A stretch of 64,000 nt of DNA from Lamellibrachia columna (GCA_963662155.1 OY759265.1:61562024-61626023); one strand, 5' to 3'. Positions 1 to 17,551 are shown, numbered from the stretch's first letter. The notes: generated by a model not told the origin, from the letters alone. Numbers and translations: made by a program.

Positions 1-214
1 CCAAAATGATAAATCCATATCTGTCAATAAAATAATGTGTAGTAACTTCTTTTGTTTCCGAACCAAGCGATGGTATGTGGTATTTATTTGAAATGTACTT
101 ATCAACAAAAACAATTTCTTCTTCCAAGATCGCTCTTGATGTAGCGGGCGGTGTCTTCTGTGCACCGTATTTGCCCCTGTTGCAAATTGCAAGCAATGTG
201 TCTTCTGTTCGCAG

Positions 215-419
215 GTTGAAGCAGTTGTCTAAAGACCTGCACAGACATACGGAGCTACTGCTAATGATCGTGCAGAAGCTGGACATACTAACGGATGATG
301 ACGAAGACGTCGATTACATCGAATGCGACGGTCACGGCAGCGCATCGGGTGCAGAACGATTGACCTCGGTGACAACCAAGAAGCACGGTGTCCAAGAGGT
401 CACGGTGTCCAAGCAGTGA
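215..419 (+). CDS. Putative terminal exon of a TRPA-type cation channel (partial gene)
   Basis: The reading frame is open across 75-419, but the likely exon starts after a splice acceptor (tcttctgttcgcag, ending 214). It then reads LKQLSKDLHRHTELLLMIVQ, followed by a lysine-leucine-aspartate and a very acidic stretch (DDDED). This is an amphipathic helix plus acidic patch. It resembles, from memory, the C-terminal coiled coil of TRPA1 channels, where RLKDL, a glutamate-leucine pair, IIQKMEI and an acidic run occur in the same order. TRPA channels are tetrameric membrane cation channels, and this helix is part of the cytoplasmic stalk. The first base completes a codon from an upstream exon outside the window (phase 2). 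After the acidic patch the frame enters a degenerate minisatellite that supplies the last 20 or so residues and the TGA stop at 417-419. The family call rests on one short exon. Another coiled-coil protein is possible. Confidence 0.45.
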
Positions 420-625
420 AGTCCAATAACACGGTGTCCAAGAGGTCACGGTGTCCAAGCGATGACGTTCAATAAACACGGTGTCCAAGACGTCACCCTA
501 TCCATGGTCAAAACCACGGAGTCCAGAAGGTCATTGTGTCCAAACAGTGACGACCAAGAAACACGGTGTCCACGAGGTCACTGTGTCCAAGAGCCGTGTC
601 CATGAAGGCACGATGACAGCCGTCT
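365..625 (+). repeat. Degenerate minisatellite overlapping the stop of the first exon
   Basis: Imperfect tandem copies built from cacggtgtccaagaggtca and related pieces (gaccaagaa, gtgtccaag) run from about 365 to 625. The array starts inside the open frame of the putative channel exon and contains its stop codon, so the last residues of that protein are repeat-derived. Confidence 0.7.
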
Positions 626-2010
626 TGGACACGATGTGGTCTCGCGTCACAACTAATACAACCACAGCACGTACGAACAGTGCTGCAACGTGGACACATC
701 TCTTGATACTCTCGTGATATTCTTAGTAATTTAAGCCGAGAGGACAAAATGTTATTTTTGAAAAAGAAAAGGGCGTGTCAGGAGAGTGGACCTACGCGTT
801 GTAGGCAGATCGAGAGCAGGAAGGGGCTGATCCTAGCGGTAGATTATATTGAACTAGGGGAAATATGCCACACATGGGGAATTTGTGACACTGTTGAGCT
901 GAATGTGAGACACGAATGGCATATAACATATATTTTTCCTCGCTAATGTCCAAACTATTTAACTGTACAAACCAGTAACGTTTTTGTCGATGCTTCTGTT
1001 TAATTTAGCCGTTTAGTTCGCGAGTTGTTCACAATTATTTTCCGGTATCACCGGGCACCCCGTCGTTGACACGTCGTCAATGTACACGTTTTAAAGGAAA
1101 TATGAATACGTACGATACGGTAATTCCAGTAATTAATCACACACGCTGTTACGTTTCTGTACCTATTGTATACAAGGTTCACTAATCGAATGTTGTACCC
1201 TGTCCAATCATGTCGGTGAATGTTTCGTCAAGTCGTCTTGAGGGTTACCTTCGCAATCTGAGTCTGACAGAAGAACGCTGCCCCATTAACCACCCATCCG
1301 AGGGCATACGGGAACTCACAGAGTTATACTTGAATACATGCGCCTGGCTCAAACAAGCAGACCTCGATATCTGATTACTAAGTGTGATGACGTCACACAC
1401 AATAGGAAGAAGAACCCGTCTGTTTGTCCTGCAGTGTTGGATAACGCGACACTGTATCCACCATCGCTTCGTGCGAAGTTGTTCGACGCATTCGTCCAGC
1501 GATTGTTCCTGTTTGTTTGTTTGCACCAGCAGAAATATAATACTTCCATTTGATATTATTTTTAGAATGATCGTGTCATTCGTCACATCTGCTTTCTCGG
1601 CGTCGCTAGTGTCTGTAGTCATTGGCTGGATAAGTCATAAACAGTTTATCCAAACGAATTACCTTGTACTAATTACATTGATGGCTTGCGTTGGTTTATC
1701 TTTCCCGCATTCAAACAACAGGAACGTGTTTGTGAAGTCGACGGTCATTTCGAGATCTATTTTCTGGCAGTATTTTAATTTTATTCGTATAGATCCATTC
1801 CATAGTTAGCTTAATATGTAGATAGAATGTGAAAAATGCAATAAACTAATGGAGATTATAGATTACGACAGATACCGTATACTGATATTGAGTGCTGTGT
1901 CGCCTTTCATGTAAGACGACTTTGTTTCCTGCAACTTGATTCACTGGCAGCATCCCTGTCCGTTTTGGGTTTGTTATTAGAATACATCAGGTTTTGACGC
2001 ATCATTCTTT
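626..2010. other. Intergenic DNA, nothing recognised
   Basis: Only short frames without family features or convincing splice context occur here. The 141-codon frame at 1384-1809 has no recognisable domain. I see no RNA gene or repeat array. Confidence 0.5.
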
Positions 2011-2620
2011 ACTTCAAGCGAACCAAAAGTCATGGTTTGGCACCTAAAAAGATAATAAAAACTCACCATGTGCAACTAAAATCAGGAATATCACGCCAGT
2101 GATTTACTCAGAATGTGTTCTAAAAGTGGGGAATTCCTGTCATTTCTCCGGTTGACTGAACGCTGACATGTTAACCAGCACGACCGATAAGTGCATGCGC
2201 AGTTCTATGAAATCGAATAACCGAGACTACATGTGACGTATTAAGCTCTATCGGTATGAACAGAGCTAATCTCAAACAAACGTGATGTTTTGTCAGAAAG
2301 AGGGCTTGTTTGGTAAACAAAGACCAAAATATGTTATATAAGTTGAGTTTGAACGCAAACAGCATAGCCATATCTTTTTTGGCAAGCATAGGAATGTGTG
2401 TATATACAAATATTTTTCAGTTCTCGAGCGACGACACTCCTGACGTAGGGTTGTCTAACAGTATGGTGCTGCCCATGGAATTAAGATGTTGTGTGCCTAA
2501 CAAGGTTTTCCTAGTAAACCACTGGCATAATATTCTTAATTGTAGTTGTTACAAATGGTTGTCTTAGTAATTATTATTAGTGCATAGGCCGACAACCATG
2601 ACTTTTGTTTCCCTTTAAAT
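2011..2620. mobile_element. MITE family M1, copy 1 (about 610 bp)
   Basis: The ends are inverted copies of each other. The left end reads acttcaagcgaaccaaaagt followed by catggtt. The reverse complement of the right end reads atttaaagggaaacaaaagt followed by catggtt. The interior is about collinear with a second copy at 36462-36923, sharing for example the gataataaaaact block, the ccatgtgcaactaaaat block, and gttctatgaaatcg. No transposase frame is present, so it is non-autonomous. The superfamily cannot be set because no clean target-site duplication was found. Confidence 0.75.
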
Positions 2621-2825
2621 TCACTTTATGTTTGATTGTCTTGTTTATCATACGTTATTCATGCTGTGTATTGATCAGTGACCACATAAATTGCCGAAAC
2701 TTGTAACTTTTTAATATGTCAGTTTTTTATTATAATATTCTACATGACATACAACTTACTTCGGATATAGATTTTTTTTTTTTTTTAAATAAATACCAGG
2801 TTGGACGAATTTCGCCGTGTGCGCA

Positions 2826-3605
2826 GTCTGGTGATCCGTCGGTGCACGCTCGTGAGTCTGGTGATCCGTCGGTGCACGCTCGTGAGTCTGGTGATCCGTC
2901 GGTGCACGCTCGTGAGTTTGGTGATCCGTCGGTGCACGCTCGTGAGTCTGGTGATCCGTCGGTGCACGCTCGTGAGTCTGGTGATCCGTCGGTGCACGCT
3001 CGTGAGTCTGGTGATCCGTCGGTGCACGCTCGTGAGTCTGGTGATCCGTCGGTGCACGCTCGTGAGTCTGGTGATCCGTCGGTGCACGCTCGTGAGTCTG
3101 GTGATCCGTCGGTGCACGCTCGTGAGTATGGTGATCCGTCCGTGCACGCTCGTGTGTCTGGTGATCCGTTGGTGCACGCTCGTGAGTCTGGTGATCCGTT
3201 GGTGCACGCTCGTGAGTCTGGTGATCCGTTGGGGCACGCTCGTGAGTCTGGTGATCCGTCGGTGCACGCTCGTGAGTCTGGTGATCCGTTGGTGCACGCT
3301 CGTGAGTCTGGTGATCCGTTTGTGCACGCTCGTGTGTCTGGTGATCCGTTGGTGCACGCTCGTGTGTCTGGTGATCCGTTGTTGCACGCTCGTGAGTCTG
3401 GTGATCCGTCGGTGCACGCTCGTGTGTCTGGTGATCCGTTGTTGCACGCTTGTGAGTCTGGTGATCCGTCGGTGCACGCTCGTGTGTCTGGTGATCCGTT
3501 GTTGCACGCTCGTGTGTCTGGTGATCTGTCGGTGCACGCTCGTGTGTCTGGTGATCCGTTGTTGCACGCTCGTGTGTCTGGTGATCTGTCGGTGCACGCT
3601 CGTGA
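2826..3605 (+). repeat. 30-bp minisatellite, 26 copies
   Basis: The unit contains gtgatccgtcggtgcacgct followed by cgtgagtctg. There are 26 copies with point variants (cc/tt after ccgt, gag/gtg after cgt) that become commoner toward the right. Because 30 is a multiple of 3 and the unit lacks stops in several frames, it creates 270-370-codon frames on both strands. These are artefacts, not genes. Confidence 0.97.
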
Positions 3606-3614
3606 ATCTGCGAT

Positions 3615-3648
3615 AGTAGTTAATGAGAGGAACCTCTCATTAACTACT
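3615..3648. repeat. Perfect 16-bp palindrome with a 2-bp centre
   Basis: The left arm agtagttaatgagagg (3615-3630) is matched exactly by its reverse complement at 3633-3648, with aa between. It lies directly at the right edge of the 30-bp minisatellite. Confidence 0.9.
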
Positions 3649-4446
3649 TGCGATCTACCGCAATAATTTGTTTGTTCAGTGGTGAATTTACTGGGGTGGG
3701 GGCATTCGGGCCATGCATGCAGCTGACATTTTATCCGTTGCGCCGGTACACGGTAGCGTGAGAGAATAGGCGGGTGCACACCACACGAGGGCACAAGCCT
3801 CGCTATCCTCCACTGCGTCTGTCGTCTTCCACCGATCACGCCCGCTACTGGTCACCACAATCTTCTCAGATTTAATGTAAAACGAAACCCTAATGCACTT
3901 CGAAATTGGTAACTGTATTTACTATATATACTAAAGAACAGCAGTAAACACCAAAGCACATAAATATTACTTACCAATATTTGCTAAAATAATAAAATGT
4001 ACAAATGACCGACATGGCACGTTCGGAAATATTGTTTCCAATATTAAGCGAATTATTGTCATTGGCCCGTCACGACCGAAGCATTGTTCATTTGTGCGTT
4101 GTGACGTCAGATATAATGTGACGTCAGATATAATGGCGGCTAAACGGTGATCTGTGTCTTGTAAGGAAATGTTCATACACGTTTTTTCAATAGAAAAGTC
4201 ACAAATCAACTAACACATTACAACAAATCAGTCGGTTGTTGTGGTTTGCGAACACGTGGAACTTAACTGTGCGCAGACGTAAATAATACCCCATTGAAAT
4301 AGTGCACAACGATCCTGAATTCTGACCAGTTCCAAACTCACACGTGTTTCTTTCCCTCCCCCACTGTCTGCCTCTTCCTTGTCACTTCCTAACTTGCTTC
4401 GTCCTGGCATCAATTGCATTGGTCTTCCATTACTCTCTTGTTTTTT
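3649..4446. other. Region downstream of the FAM167-like gene, nothing recognised
   Basis: No coding exon, RNA gene or known repeat is seen. The minus-strand transcript of the FAM167-like gene would enter this region after the GCCC tract, but I see no clear AATAAA-type signal on that strand here. Confidence 0.4.
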
Positions 4447-4772
4447 CCGCCCGCCCGCCCGCCCGCCCGCCCGCCCGCCCGCCCGCCCGCCCGCCCGCCC
4501 GCCCGCCCGCCCGCCCGCCCGCCCGCCCGCCCGCCCGCCCGCCCGCCCGCCCGCCCGCCCGCCCGCCCGCCCGCCCGCCCGCCCGCCCGCCCGCCCGCCC
4601 GCCCGCCCGCCCGCCCGCCCGCCCGCCCGCCCGCCCGCCCGCCCGCCCGCCCGCCCGCCCGCCCGCCCGCCCGCCCGCCCGCCCGCCCGCCCGCCCGCCC
4701 GCCCGCCCGCCCGCCCGCCCGCCCGCCCGCCCGCCCGCCCGCCCGCCCGCCCGCCCGCCCGCCCGCCCGCCA
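4447..4772. repeat. (GCCC)n tetranucleotide tract, about 81 copies
   Basis: An essentially perfect array of the tetramer gccc about 325 bp long. On the minus strand it is (GGGC)n, with a GGG run every 4 bases, an ideal sequence for G-quadruplexes (i-motifs on the other strand). It begins 134 bp downstream of the stop codon of the minus-strand FAM167-like gene, so it is probably in that gene's 3'UTR or just beyond. The long frames across it are artefacts. Confidence 0.98.
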
Positions 4773-4906
4773 CTTCCCTTCCACATTCTCCTTCTTTCCT
4801 TTTATCAATATTCTCTCACTCCATCACTGAGCCACAAGACTCCCTATCCTTCCACTCCCAATCCCCCTTCCATCCCTCCCTTTCTCCCTGCCCTCTCTCC
4901 CTAACC

Positions 4907-9373
<4,467 letters not shown>

Positions 9374-11219
9374 GACGCAAAGAACGTCCTAGCAGCTCCC
9401 TTGAAGCGGGATCTCAAGCTCTGACGTCGTACCACAGTCCTATACTGGGAAGCCTCACCTCTACTTTTATCTTCCCTACTGGATTTCGTCGTTACACAGT
9501 ATCCTTACTCTGTCGTGCAACTTTATACACATAACATCATCTTGAGCACTGCCAGGTTTGTCCTGGTTTAAATAAAACTGTTGCCCAACACTTATGTCAC
9601 CGTAAAACTTTGTCACTCTCACTGAACACGTTAGCATCGTCCTAGCCGTCAGATTTGAATAAGAAACAGTCTATGTTTGTTGTTGACAATGTCGCCGAAA
9701 TTGTGATGTCAATCACGGCGAATGCCCAAAGGCGACGCAAGTTCGATGCTGGTTCATCCGCTCTCAAATGGGGTATAGTTTACTACCGTCCCACGCAAAT
9801 GTACACACACACACATATGTAATGTAAACACCTCGCGACGATTGGTTCATCGAGTTATTCATGCGTGTTTACGGCTTCGTAGATTCCGGCTCAAAACAGC
9901 GGCGTCTTGCACCTTTTACGGTGTTGTTCTCTCCTATAAACCCCAAACAAAGAATCCACGTATGGTCGTGGGTACCATGACTGTATTGTGCCCCAAACTG
10001 TTTATTCCGCGTCGTCGCCTGAATAAAACGTCGTAGCTATACCCGTAAACGTTAGAACGAAAAAAACACTAGGTGGCAGCAGCGTCAGAGCGGTGGCCAA
10101 GACGCACTCAACTAGCTAATAATTACACCACTGGTGACTTTTGGCGAGGGTTCGACCGCCGCCTTCCGAAGGACACAAGAACAGCGTGCGCCTCCAACGT
10201 AACTGGTATATCCTCGCACACTATGCGCAGTCGTTAGGCGGACTTCCTGCGATGTTGACGCCGTCGCTGAAAGAGAAATCAGACCTTCGCTAAATTGGCT
10301 TGCTATCGGTGATGCTAATCTGCAGCGCTATCAAGTTTGGCGCGAACTGCCGGTGTTTCTGCGCAGATAAAACCGACCACCCCGATAGGCGAAAACCGCC
10401 TCGCCCAGCGCGCCACGAGAGCCGCAGTTGCAGGTGTACCGAGAAAATACACCGTCCGTGTTGCGGCGGTATTTATTATGTTCGTAGTAATAAATAACTC
10501 CGGGACATTATCGTATATGCACGTGCGACACGGATTCGCCAGTTACGTCAAGTACCTGATTCGCGAGAACTGATATGTCGGCATACAAACATCAACCGCT
10601 AGGTGTCGGAAAAGCAAAGCTCGTTGAATTTAATTCGTCTGGACAAGCTTCGTCTAATCACCGATGCACCTGTCGTAGCAAAGAGAACGGCTCGGCGTGG
10701 TCACCGGGCGTGGACACAAACAAAGATCGCAAATTCCCAATTATAATGCGTTTCTATAGACGCGATGGTCATCGCCGATGGTCATTTCGTTTCAAAGGCG
10801 ACGAAGATGTCGCCACCGTTCCTTTGTTGGCTTGTCACTTTAATTCAATATGCTTGTCGTGACGACTCGTACGGGACCGTGTATTCTGGCGCTGAGAGCT
10901 CGGCAAGGTGTGAAGGTTTTACTGCATGTCCCGAGCGACCACGAAGCCACATGCTGTGTTTATCGCAGTGGTCGCCTGCCTCCGTCACAGTGCCTCGAGG
11001 CAGAATAATTCCTCTTGATAAACAACCCTTGGGCAGAAGAAAAACAACAACAGAAAATCCGATTTGTAGCGACAACCCTATTCCATTTTGTGGGCAAACT
11101 AGAAGCTTAAGAAAAATTGTTGGGTCAACGTTAAAGCCATGGTCAGTATCGTGCTTTGACATAAATATATTATTATTATAAAAATATTAGTAGCATACTT
11201 TTACGCTTTCATCTACTTC
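9374..11219. other. Upstream of the FAM167-like gene, nothing firmly recognised
   Basis: This holds the presumed promoter of the minus-strand FAM167-like gene (no clear TATA box). Moderately GC-rich and CpG-containing DNA extends to about 10.5 kb. Frames of 60-140 codons on both strands overlap each other and show no domain. Confidence 0.35.
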
Positions 11220-11223
11220 TGGC

Positions 11224-11392
11224 TTTGCTATACATGTAACAAGCTTTGCTATACATGTAACAAGCTTTGCTATACATGTAACAAGCTTTGCTATACATGT
11301 AACAAGCTTTGTGTTGGAGAAAGCCAGCTATACATGTAACAAGCTTTGTGTTGGAGAAAGCCAGCAGTGCTATACATGTAACAAGCTCTAGA
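11224..11392. repeat. Short tandem array with gctatacatgtaacaagctt core
   Basis: Units of about 22 bp repeat about six times. The last copies are separated by a tgtgttggagaaagccagc insert, which is itself present twice. Confidence 0.9.
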
Positions 11393-12465
<1,073 letters not shown>

Positions 12466-14630
12466 CAAACATAATTTCTTGACAAGTACGAGATACTCTA
12501 CATGCATCATACTTATTCAACCTTAGCGTGCAAAGAAAGATTTGATAATCAAGTATGGAATATATAGGTTACGACGCTTTATCTTATATGATGCAGTAAT
12601 CAAATTCTCCGACCACGAACTAACTAGATTTACAGTGAAGCACCCCATGAAATCGGAAACAAATATGATTAGCTAATAAAATGTAATTTAACCCATTTCA
12701 AACAAATGTAACCGGCATGGTTACTGGACAATTAGTAATTTATAATTGCCCCACCAATCACCCCACCAGTCACCCAGCAAAGGTCACGCGAGGATACCTG
12801 AGGAGCACAGGGTTGATGGTGCCATTACTTGCCACCATATGGCAGCACCCTGGGTAATCTATAGATAATCTAGTTAATTAGTTATTATTATTATAACTAT
12901 TTGTCTTATGGTTAATTGCATTTATTGTGTCCGTTGCTGGTCCTGTTACTAATAATTAAGTTGTTTAAATAAAAAATTTACCCAAGAGACAGTGGTCACA
13001 TGTGGTCAGGGGAGGGGCTGTGTCCCAGTGGGCCAGGCTGATCCCACTGTCAACAAGACAACAACAACCCTGTTTTGGTAAGTTTCTAAATACTTTGTTA
13101 TACCTTAGAAAATGAATTCTTTCTATTTACAATGGTACCAAAATGTCTACTAGAGAATCTTCCATCTTTCTATGTAAACATATTTATATGTTCAGTTGTA
13201 ATTACTTAATAGTGACTCAGATTACTGATGTGCTAAGAAGATGGGGAGCAAATGAACTGTCTGGACTTTAGGGAGGAATGTCTCCACCAGCTGTTTGTTA
13301 GCAGCATAGGGCTTAATGACTTTGAAAGCTTGTAGCCAGTAGCTGGTAGAACAGGTTAGAAAGTTAAGTTTATTCATGTTTAGTACTGTTACATATAGTT
13401 AATGTATTATTATAGACAAAATACATTATGCAGTGACTGTGCATGTGTGGTATAATTATATAACATTATGTACAGTTTAGCCAGAATCAGACTGGAGCAC
13501 TCTCCCTCTCTTTGATGTTGTCTTGATTAATCACCATGTGGCACTGGCTGGGTAGGGTGTGTGAAATATTCCCAAGGGACAAGTGCTTGAGAGCAAGCTG
13601 GGGCCACACTAGATAGTAACTTGTAAACAGGGATCTAGTGTTGGTTTGATCATTTAATGTAGTATTGGTATCTTGATACATTTCTGGTGACACCATTGTG
13701 TTAGCATACATATAATAATGTAGTTAGTCACTCTTTTGTTTATTCATTTACAACTGATAATTGGTTGTATATCATTTACAGGTGCAGATGACCCCCTGTA
13801 AAATGCAGGATGTGGTTGCACTGAGTCGGTGCTCAGACACAGTTTTACATTTTTGATTAGGCCTGCAGTGCCCAGTTGGGGTGAGCATTGTTATTTTGGT
13901 TTTATGGGTTGTCATGAAGTATTACTATTAGGTTAGGAAACATTTCATTTGACGGTCATCCATAACTATCTTAAGGAACAAATCACTGCATATATATATA
14001 TATATGCGTGTGGGTATTAGTACTGATTTGTGTAATCGTAGTCTCCAAGGATTGTATACCTTTATATGTTATAATGGATGTTAAGCATAACTGATATTGT
14101 GTTATTCATGGAGTACATACCATTTTTATTAGTTGTAGCTGCATTTTTAGCTGAGTATATTTGTTGTACACTTCACCACTTAGGAGTTGACACAGTGTTA
14201 TTGGTACTTAGGGTTCATTTGATTGTATTTCCAACCTGGGAACACAGTGTTTAAAGACTATAAACCTATGTATCTTATTGGTACTAAGTCTGTCATGGCG
14301 TATTGCTGGATAGAAATCTAGATACAAATACCACAGGTGCCAACCTGCTATTTGGTGTCTGAGATAATCTATAGGTAATAATTACGTACCAATGTTATGC
14401 AGGGAATAGATGTTTTTGACTCTGTTGATTAATGATCCTGTGTAACCATTGTAGTAGTGCATGTAGTAATAATATTTTTGTATGTTTTACAGGTTTTTTT
14501 GATATAGTTTTTGTTACACAAAATAAAGGAAATCACCATTTCCTGTCTTCATGCGATTCCGCGGTTACACAAACAACATTTAAAATTTATAATTGGTATA
14601 AATGTTCGTTCGTACAACATGGGTTAGTGG
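12466..14630. other. Intergenic AT-rich region, nothing recognised
   Basis: Contains a short (TA)n at about 13990. The minus-strand frame of 74 codons at 13487-13711 has no domain. I could not place exons or a named repeat here. Confidence 0.35.
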
Positions 14631-15007
14631 CATTGGGACTACGGTAAGGAAGCTAAACATTGGGACTACGGTAAGGAAGCTAAACATTGGGACTACGGTA
14701 AGGAAGCTAAACATTGGGACTACGGTAAGGAAGCTAAACATTGGGACTACGGTAAGGAAGCTAAACATTGGGACTACGGTAAGGAAGCTAAACATTGGGA
14801 CTACGGTAAGGAAGCTAAACATTGGGACTACGGTAAGGAAGCTAAACATTGGGACTACGGTAAGGAAGCTAAACATTGGGACTACGGTAAGGAAGCTAAA
14901 CATTGGGACTACGGTAAGGAAGCTAAACATTGGGACTACGGTAAGGAAGCTAAACATTGGGACTACGGTAAGGAAGCTAAACATTACGGTAAGGAAGCTA
15001 AACATTA
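14631..15007. repeat. 27-bp minisatellite, 13 copies plus a truncated one
   Basis: The unit begins cattgggactacggtaagga and continues agctaaa. Thirteen near-identical copies are followed by a copy lacking 6 bp (gggact). The period is a multiple of 3, so both strands show 140-150-codon frames, which are artefacts. Confidence 0.98.
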
Positions 15008-15010
15008 CGC

Positions 15011-15845
15011 TGCTGTTGTCTTTTTCCTTAATTTTTTGTGTAGCCCAGGTTTAGCTTTATGTCAAGTTAAAAGACACATCTCTTGAAATAAAATGTCTAA
15101 AATGCTACTCATTTGAAAAAAAAAACAAGTTATGTAGTTTTGTGCTGCCATCTGGCGAATAATGACATACCTGTTTGGGCGAGAAATGAAGCAGAACGCC
15201 TTCATATTTATGTTATCGAAAACAAATCGTTTCATGTTTTCCTAAAACCCGGAGAGTAATTTTGCGTATAGAGTGGAACTGTGTGATCTATTATTAATTC
15301 TGCATTGTTTCCATTTGGAAAATAATTAGTGGCTATTAACTAAGAAACACGAACCATTAATACAGACTTGTAGGCCGAACACAAAGCATGCACCACTCTG
15401 GTGGAGCTATTTTGTCTCGTGGTCAGCGGTTTACATATAACAACGACACCATGTGCCAGGTATTGGGTAAATCACGTTGTGTTGTCACGATGACATTTAC
15501 CCAAGGACATAATTACCTTTAATTACCTTTCGTGATCGTCCAAGCCCATCGTTAACTCTGCTGCTGAAGCAAGTCAGAAGGTTCGCCGATCCATTCTCAT
15601 CAGAAGTGGAGAGCGCTCTCAAATGTCAACCCCACGCTGTAAATAGCTACTATGGTTTCGACCGAGGACAAACGCGCAGGATGACAGGAATCTGCCAGCT
15701 CGTGACAATCTATCGGAACAGTTAACTTCTCCATTTGTCTCAGGATGACGGGCCGGTCAAGCATATCTCTTCGAGGAAGAGTTGTGTCGCTGGGTGAACC
15801 ACTGCTGTTTATCGAATAAGTCATACACCACAGCAAGCAGTAAAA
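15011..15845. other. Intergenic, nothing recognised
   Basis: No supported gene, RNA or repeat. Confidence 0.4.
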
Positions 15846-15847
15846 TC

Positions 15848-16017
<170 letters not shown>

Positions 16018-17193
16018 TTCGCCATCTGTAGTAAATAAAGAGGAGGAATGTATTAATTAGCATGAATCGTATAAACAGGGATATACCGAACTGTCGCTGT
16101 TCACAATAACACCTATTTAATTTTAATAAAGGAATTATGTTTTCCCAAACCACGGATTAATCGCCTTTCGTGTTTCCCACGCGGATGTTGAAATGCTTCC
16201 GCCAGACCCGGGGTACCTACTACATTATTGGAATGTGATTTGCGATGACTTCCGCAGAATTGGCGCTGACGCGATGTCGTGACGCACGAGTCGAGTATGA
16301 TATTGCTTCGGAACGAGCGCCGCCGAATCGATCGTTACCGGCAGACAAGCTGCAATCGCTCTGTGCGTGTGGACGGCATTCGCTGTTCGCGCCTTGCTCT
16401 CGCTGATTAGTGTCATTATGCCTCCCAATGCCGCGGCTAAAAGATGACAGGTGTGTCATTGTCGCAGTAAGGACGTACACCGGCCATGGCGTCGTCAACG
16501 GCGCATTCGGTCTAGCACAGAGCAAGAAATGACGCGCCGAAACAAGGGATAAGCCGTACGGCAGCAGAGCTGCGAGTATTACGGCACATGCGAGTCCACG
16601 GCAAGGCCTGGTGCAACACGAACGACAGAGACTAGTTCTTTGGATGAAGCTACGAGTTCGTGTGCGTGTGAACTCAACATATCTTGTGTTGGTTGATGCC
16701 GTCCATTCCGCATCAGCTCCCCGCGTGACTGACAGCTGATGTTTGTTTCGTGACCTACAACTACACGAAGCTACACACGGTTGTTACTTGGTTGTTTTGT
16801 CTTCGACTTTGTTCACTAGACTATCAATTATAGTAGGCATGGTGATAAGTAGTGATGTTCCATATTGTTGTCTTCACTGCTAAGCAAGCACGTTAACAGC
16901 GGACTGACAAACAAATGAACGAAGCGTTGACTAACAACAGAGAGAAACACCGAGGTATTTCAACAACGATAAGAACTGATTTCTAGATCAACTCGGATGT
17001 GGATATATATGAGCGTAGACAGTGAACATGCTTTACAGACTTCCACCGGATGATACGTTGTATTCCCATCACGATAACGGAAAACACAATAACAAGTGCG
17101 GAAAAGTAACACCACAACCGGTCTTCGAGCGGCGAAATACGAGTCATAGCATCTGACACTAACTGCGGGGATACATATTATTTGTGTTTTCTA
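16018..17193. other. Upstream of the 17303 ORF
   Basis: CpG-rich DNA between about 16.2 and 16.8 kb could hold a promoter for the small plus-strand gene. A plausible 3' splice site (tgtgttttctag, ending 17194) would allow a 5'UTR intron. No exon is identified. Confidence 0.3.
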
Positions 17194-17302
17194 GAAGTAA
17201 GCAGCTTCTGATCGACACTCGGTCCTTCAGGACACCGCAGGTGAACGACAGTGCAGGAACTTGGCATCGCGTTCTCGGGCCGGACTCGTCCCCACAGCGG
17301 CC

Positions 17303-17551
17303 ATGGGCTGCACTGCAAGCCGGGATATGCGCAAACTCGACCTGCACACACCGCAGCCGCGCCGCAGACTACCGGCCCATGACCGGAACATCATCGACGG
17401 CGACTCGCAGACAGACTCGCAGTTCGCGACGGCGTCGTCCTACGTCGATATTACGACGCAGGAGACGCAGTGCAGCGCCTACGTGACCGACGTCGGCAAG
17501 TCGCGCAGGAGCAAGATCGCGGTGTCCGACAGCAAGCAGAACAATGTCTGA
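17303..17551 (+). CDS. Candidate small N-myristoylated protein (82 aa), family unknown
   Basis: The ATG lies in a good initiation context (gcggccatggg) and is the first in its frame; an in-frame TAA sits at 17198. The protein starts MGCTASRD. Gly2, Cys3 and Ser6 fit the consensus for N-terminal myristoylation with an adjacent palmitoylation cysteine, so it would be membrane-tethered. The rest is polar and low in hydrophobics, with basic patches (QPRRRLP, KSRRSK). It has no transmembrane segment and stops at TGA 17549. GC and CpG content across the frame exceed the flanks. I do not recognise the family. Short acylated proteins such as BAALC or OCC1 have the same design, but I see no convincing alignment. 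A chance frame cannot be excluded. Confidence 0.4.
   Translation: MGCTASRDMRKLDLHTPQPRRRLPAHDRNIIDGDSQTDSQFATASSYVDITTQETQCSAYVTDVGKSRRSKIAVSDSKQNNV

Noticed and set aside
2730..3839. Long ORFs on both strands (up to 369 codons)
   Set aside because: They are created by the 30-bp tandem repeat, which is a multiple of 3 and lacks stops in several frames. No start context, domain or codon signature.
4228..4904. Ala/Pro/Arg or Gly/Arg/Ala repeat proteins
   Set aside because: Translations of the GCCC tract in every frame.
10765..11181. 138-codon plus and 105-codon minus overlapping ORFs
   Set aside because: Mutually antisense, no domain, composition like flanking DNA.
14580..15054. 141- and 150-codon ORFs with 9-residue repeats
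   Set aside because: Products of the 27-bp minisatellite; both strands are equally open.
17261..17302. 14-residue upstream extension of the MGC protein
   Set aside because: It would start at TTG. The frame has a TAA at 17198, and the ATG at 17303 has a strong context and gives a myristoylation signal.
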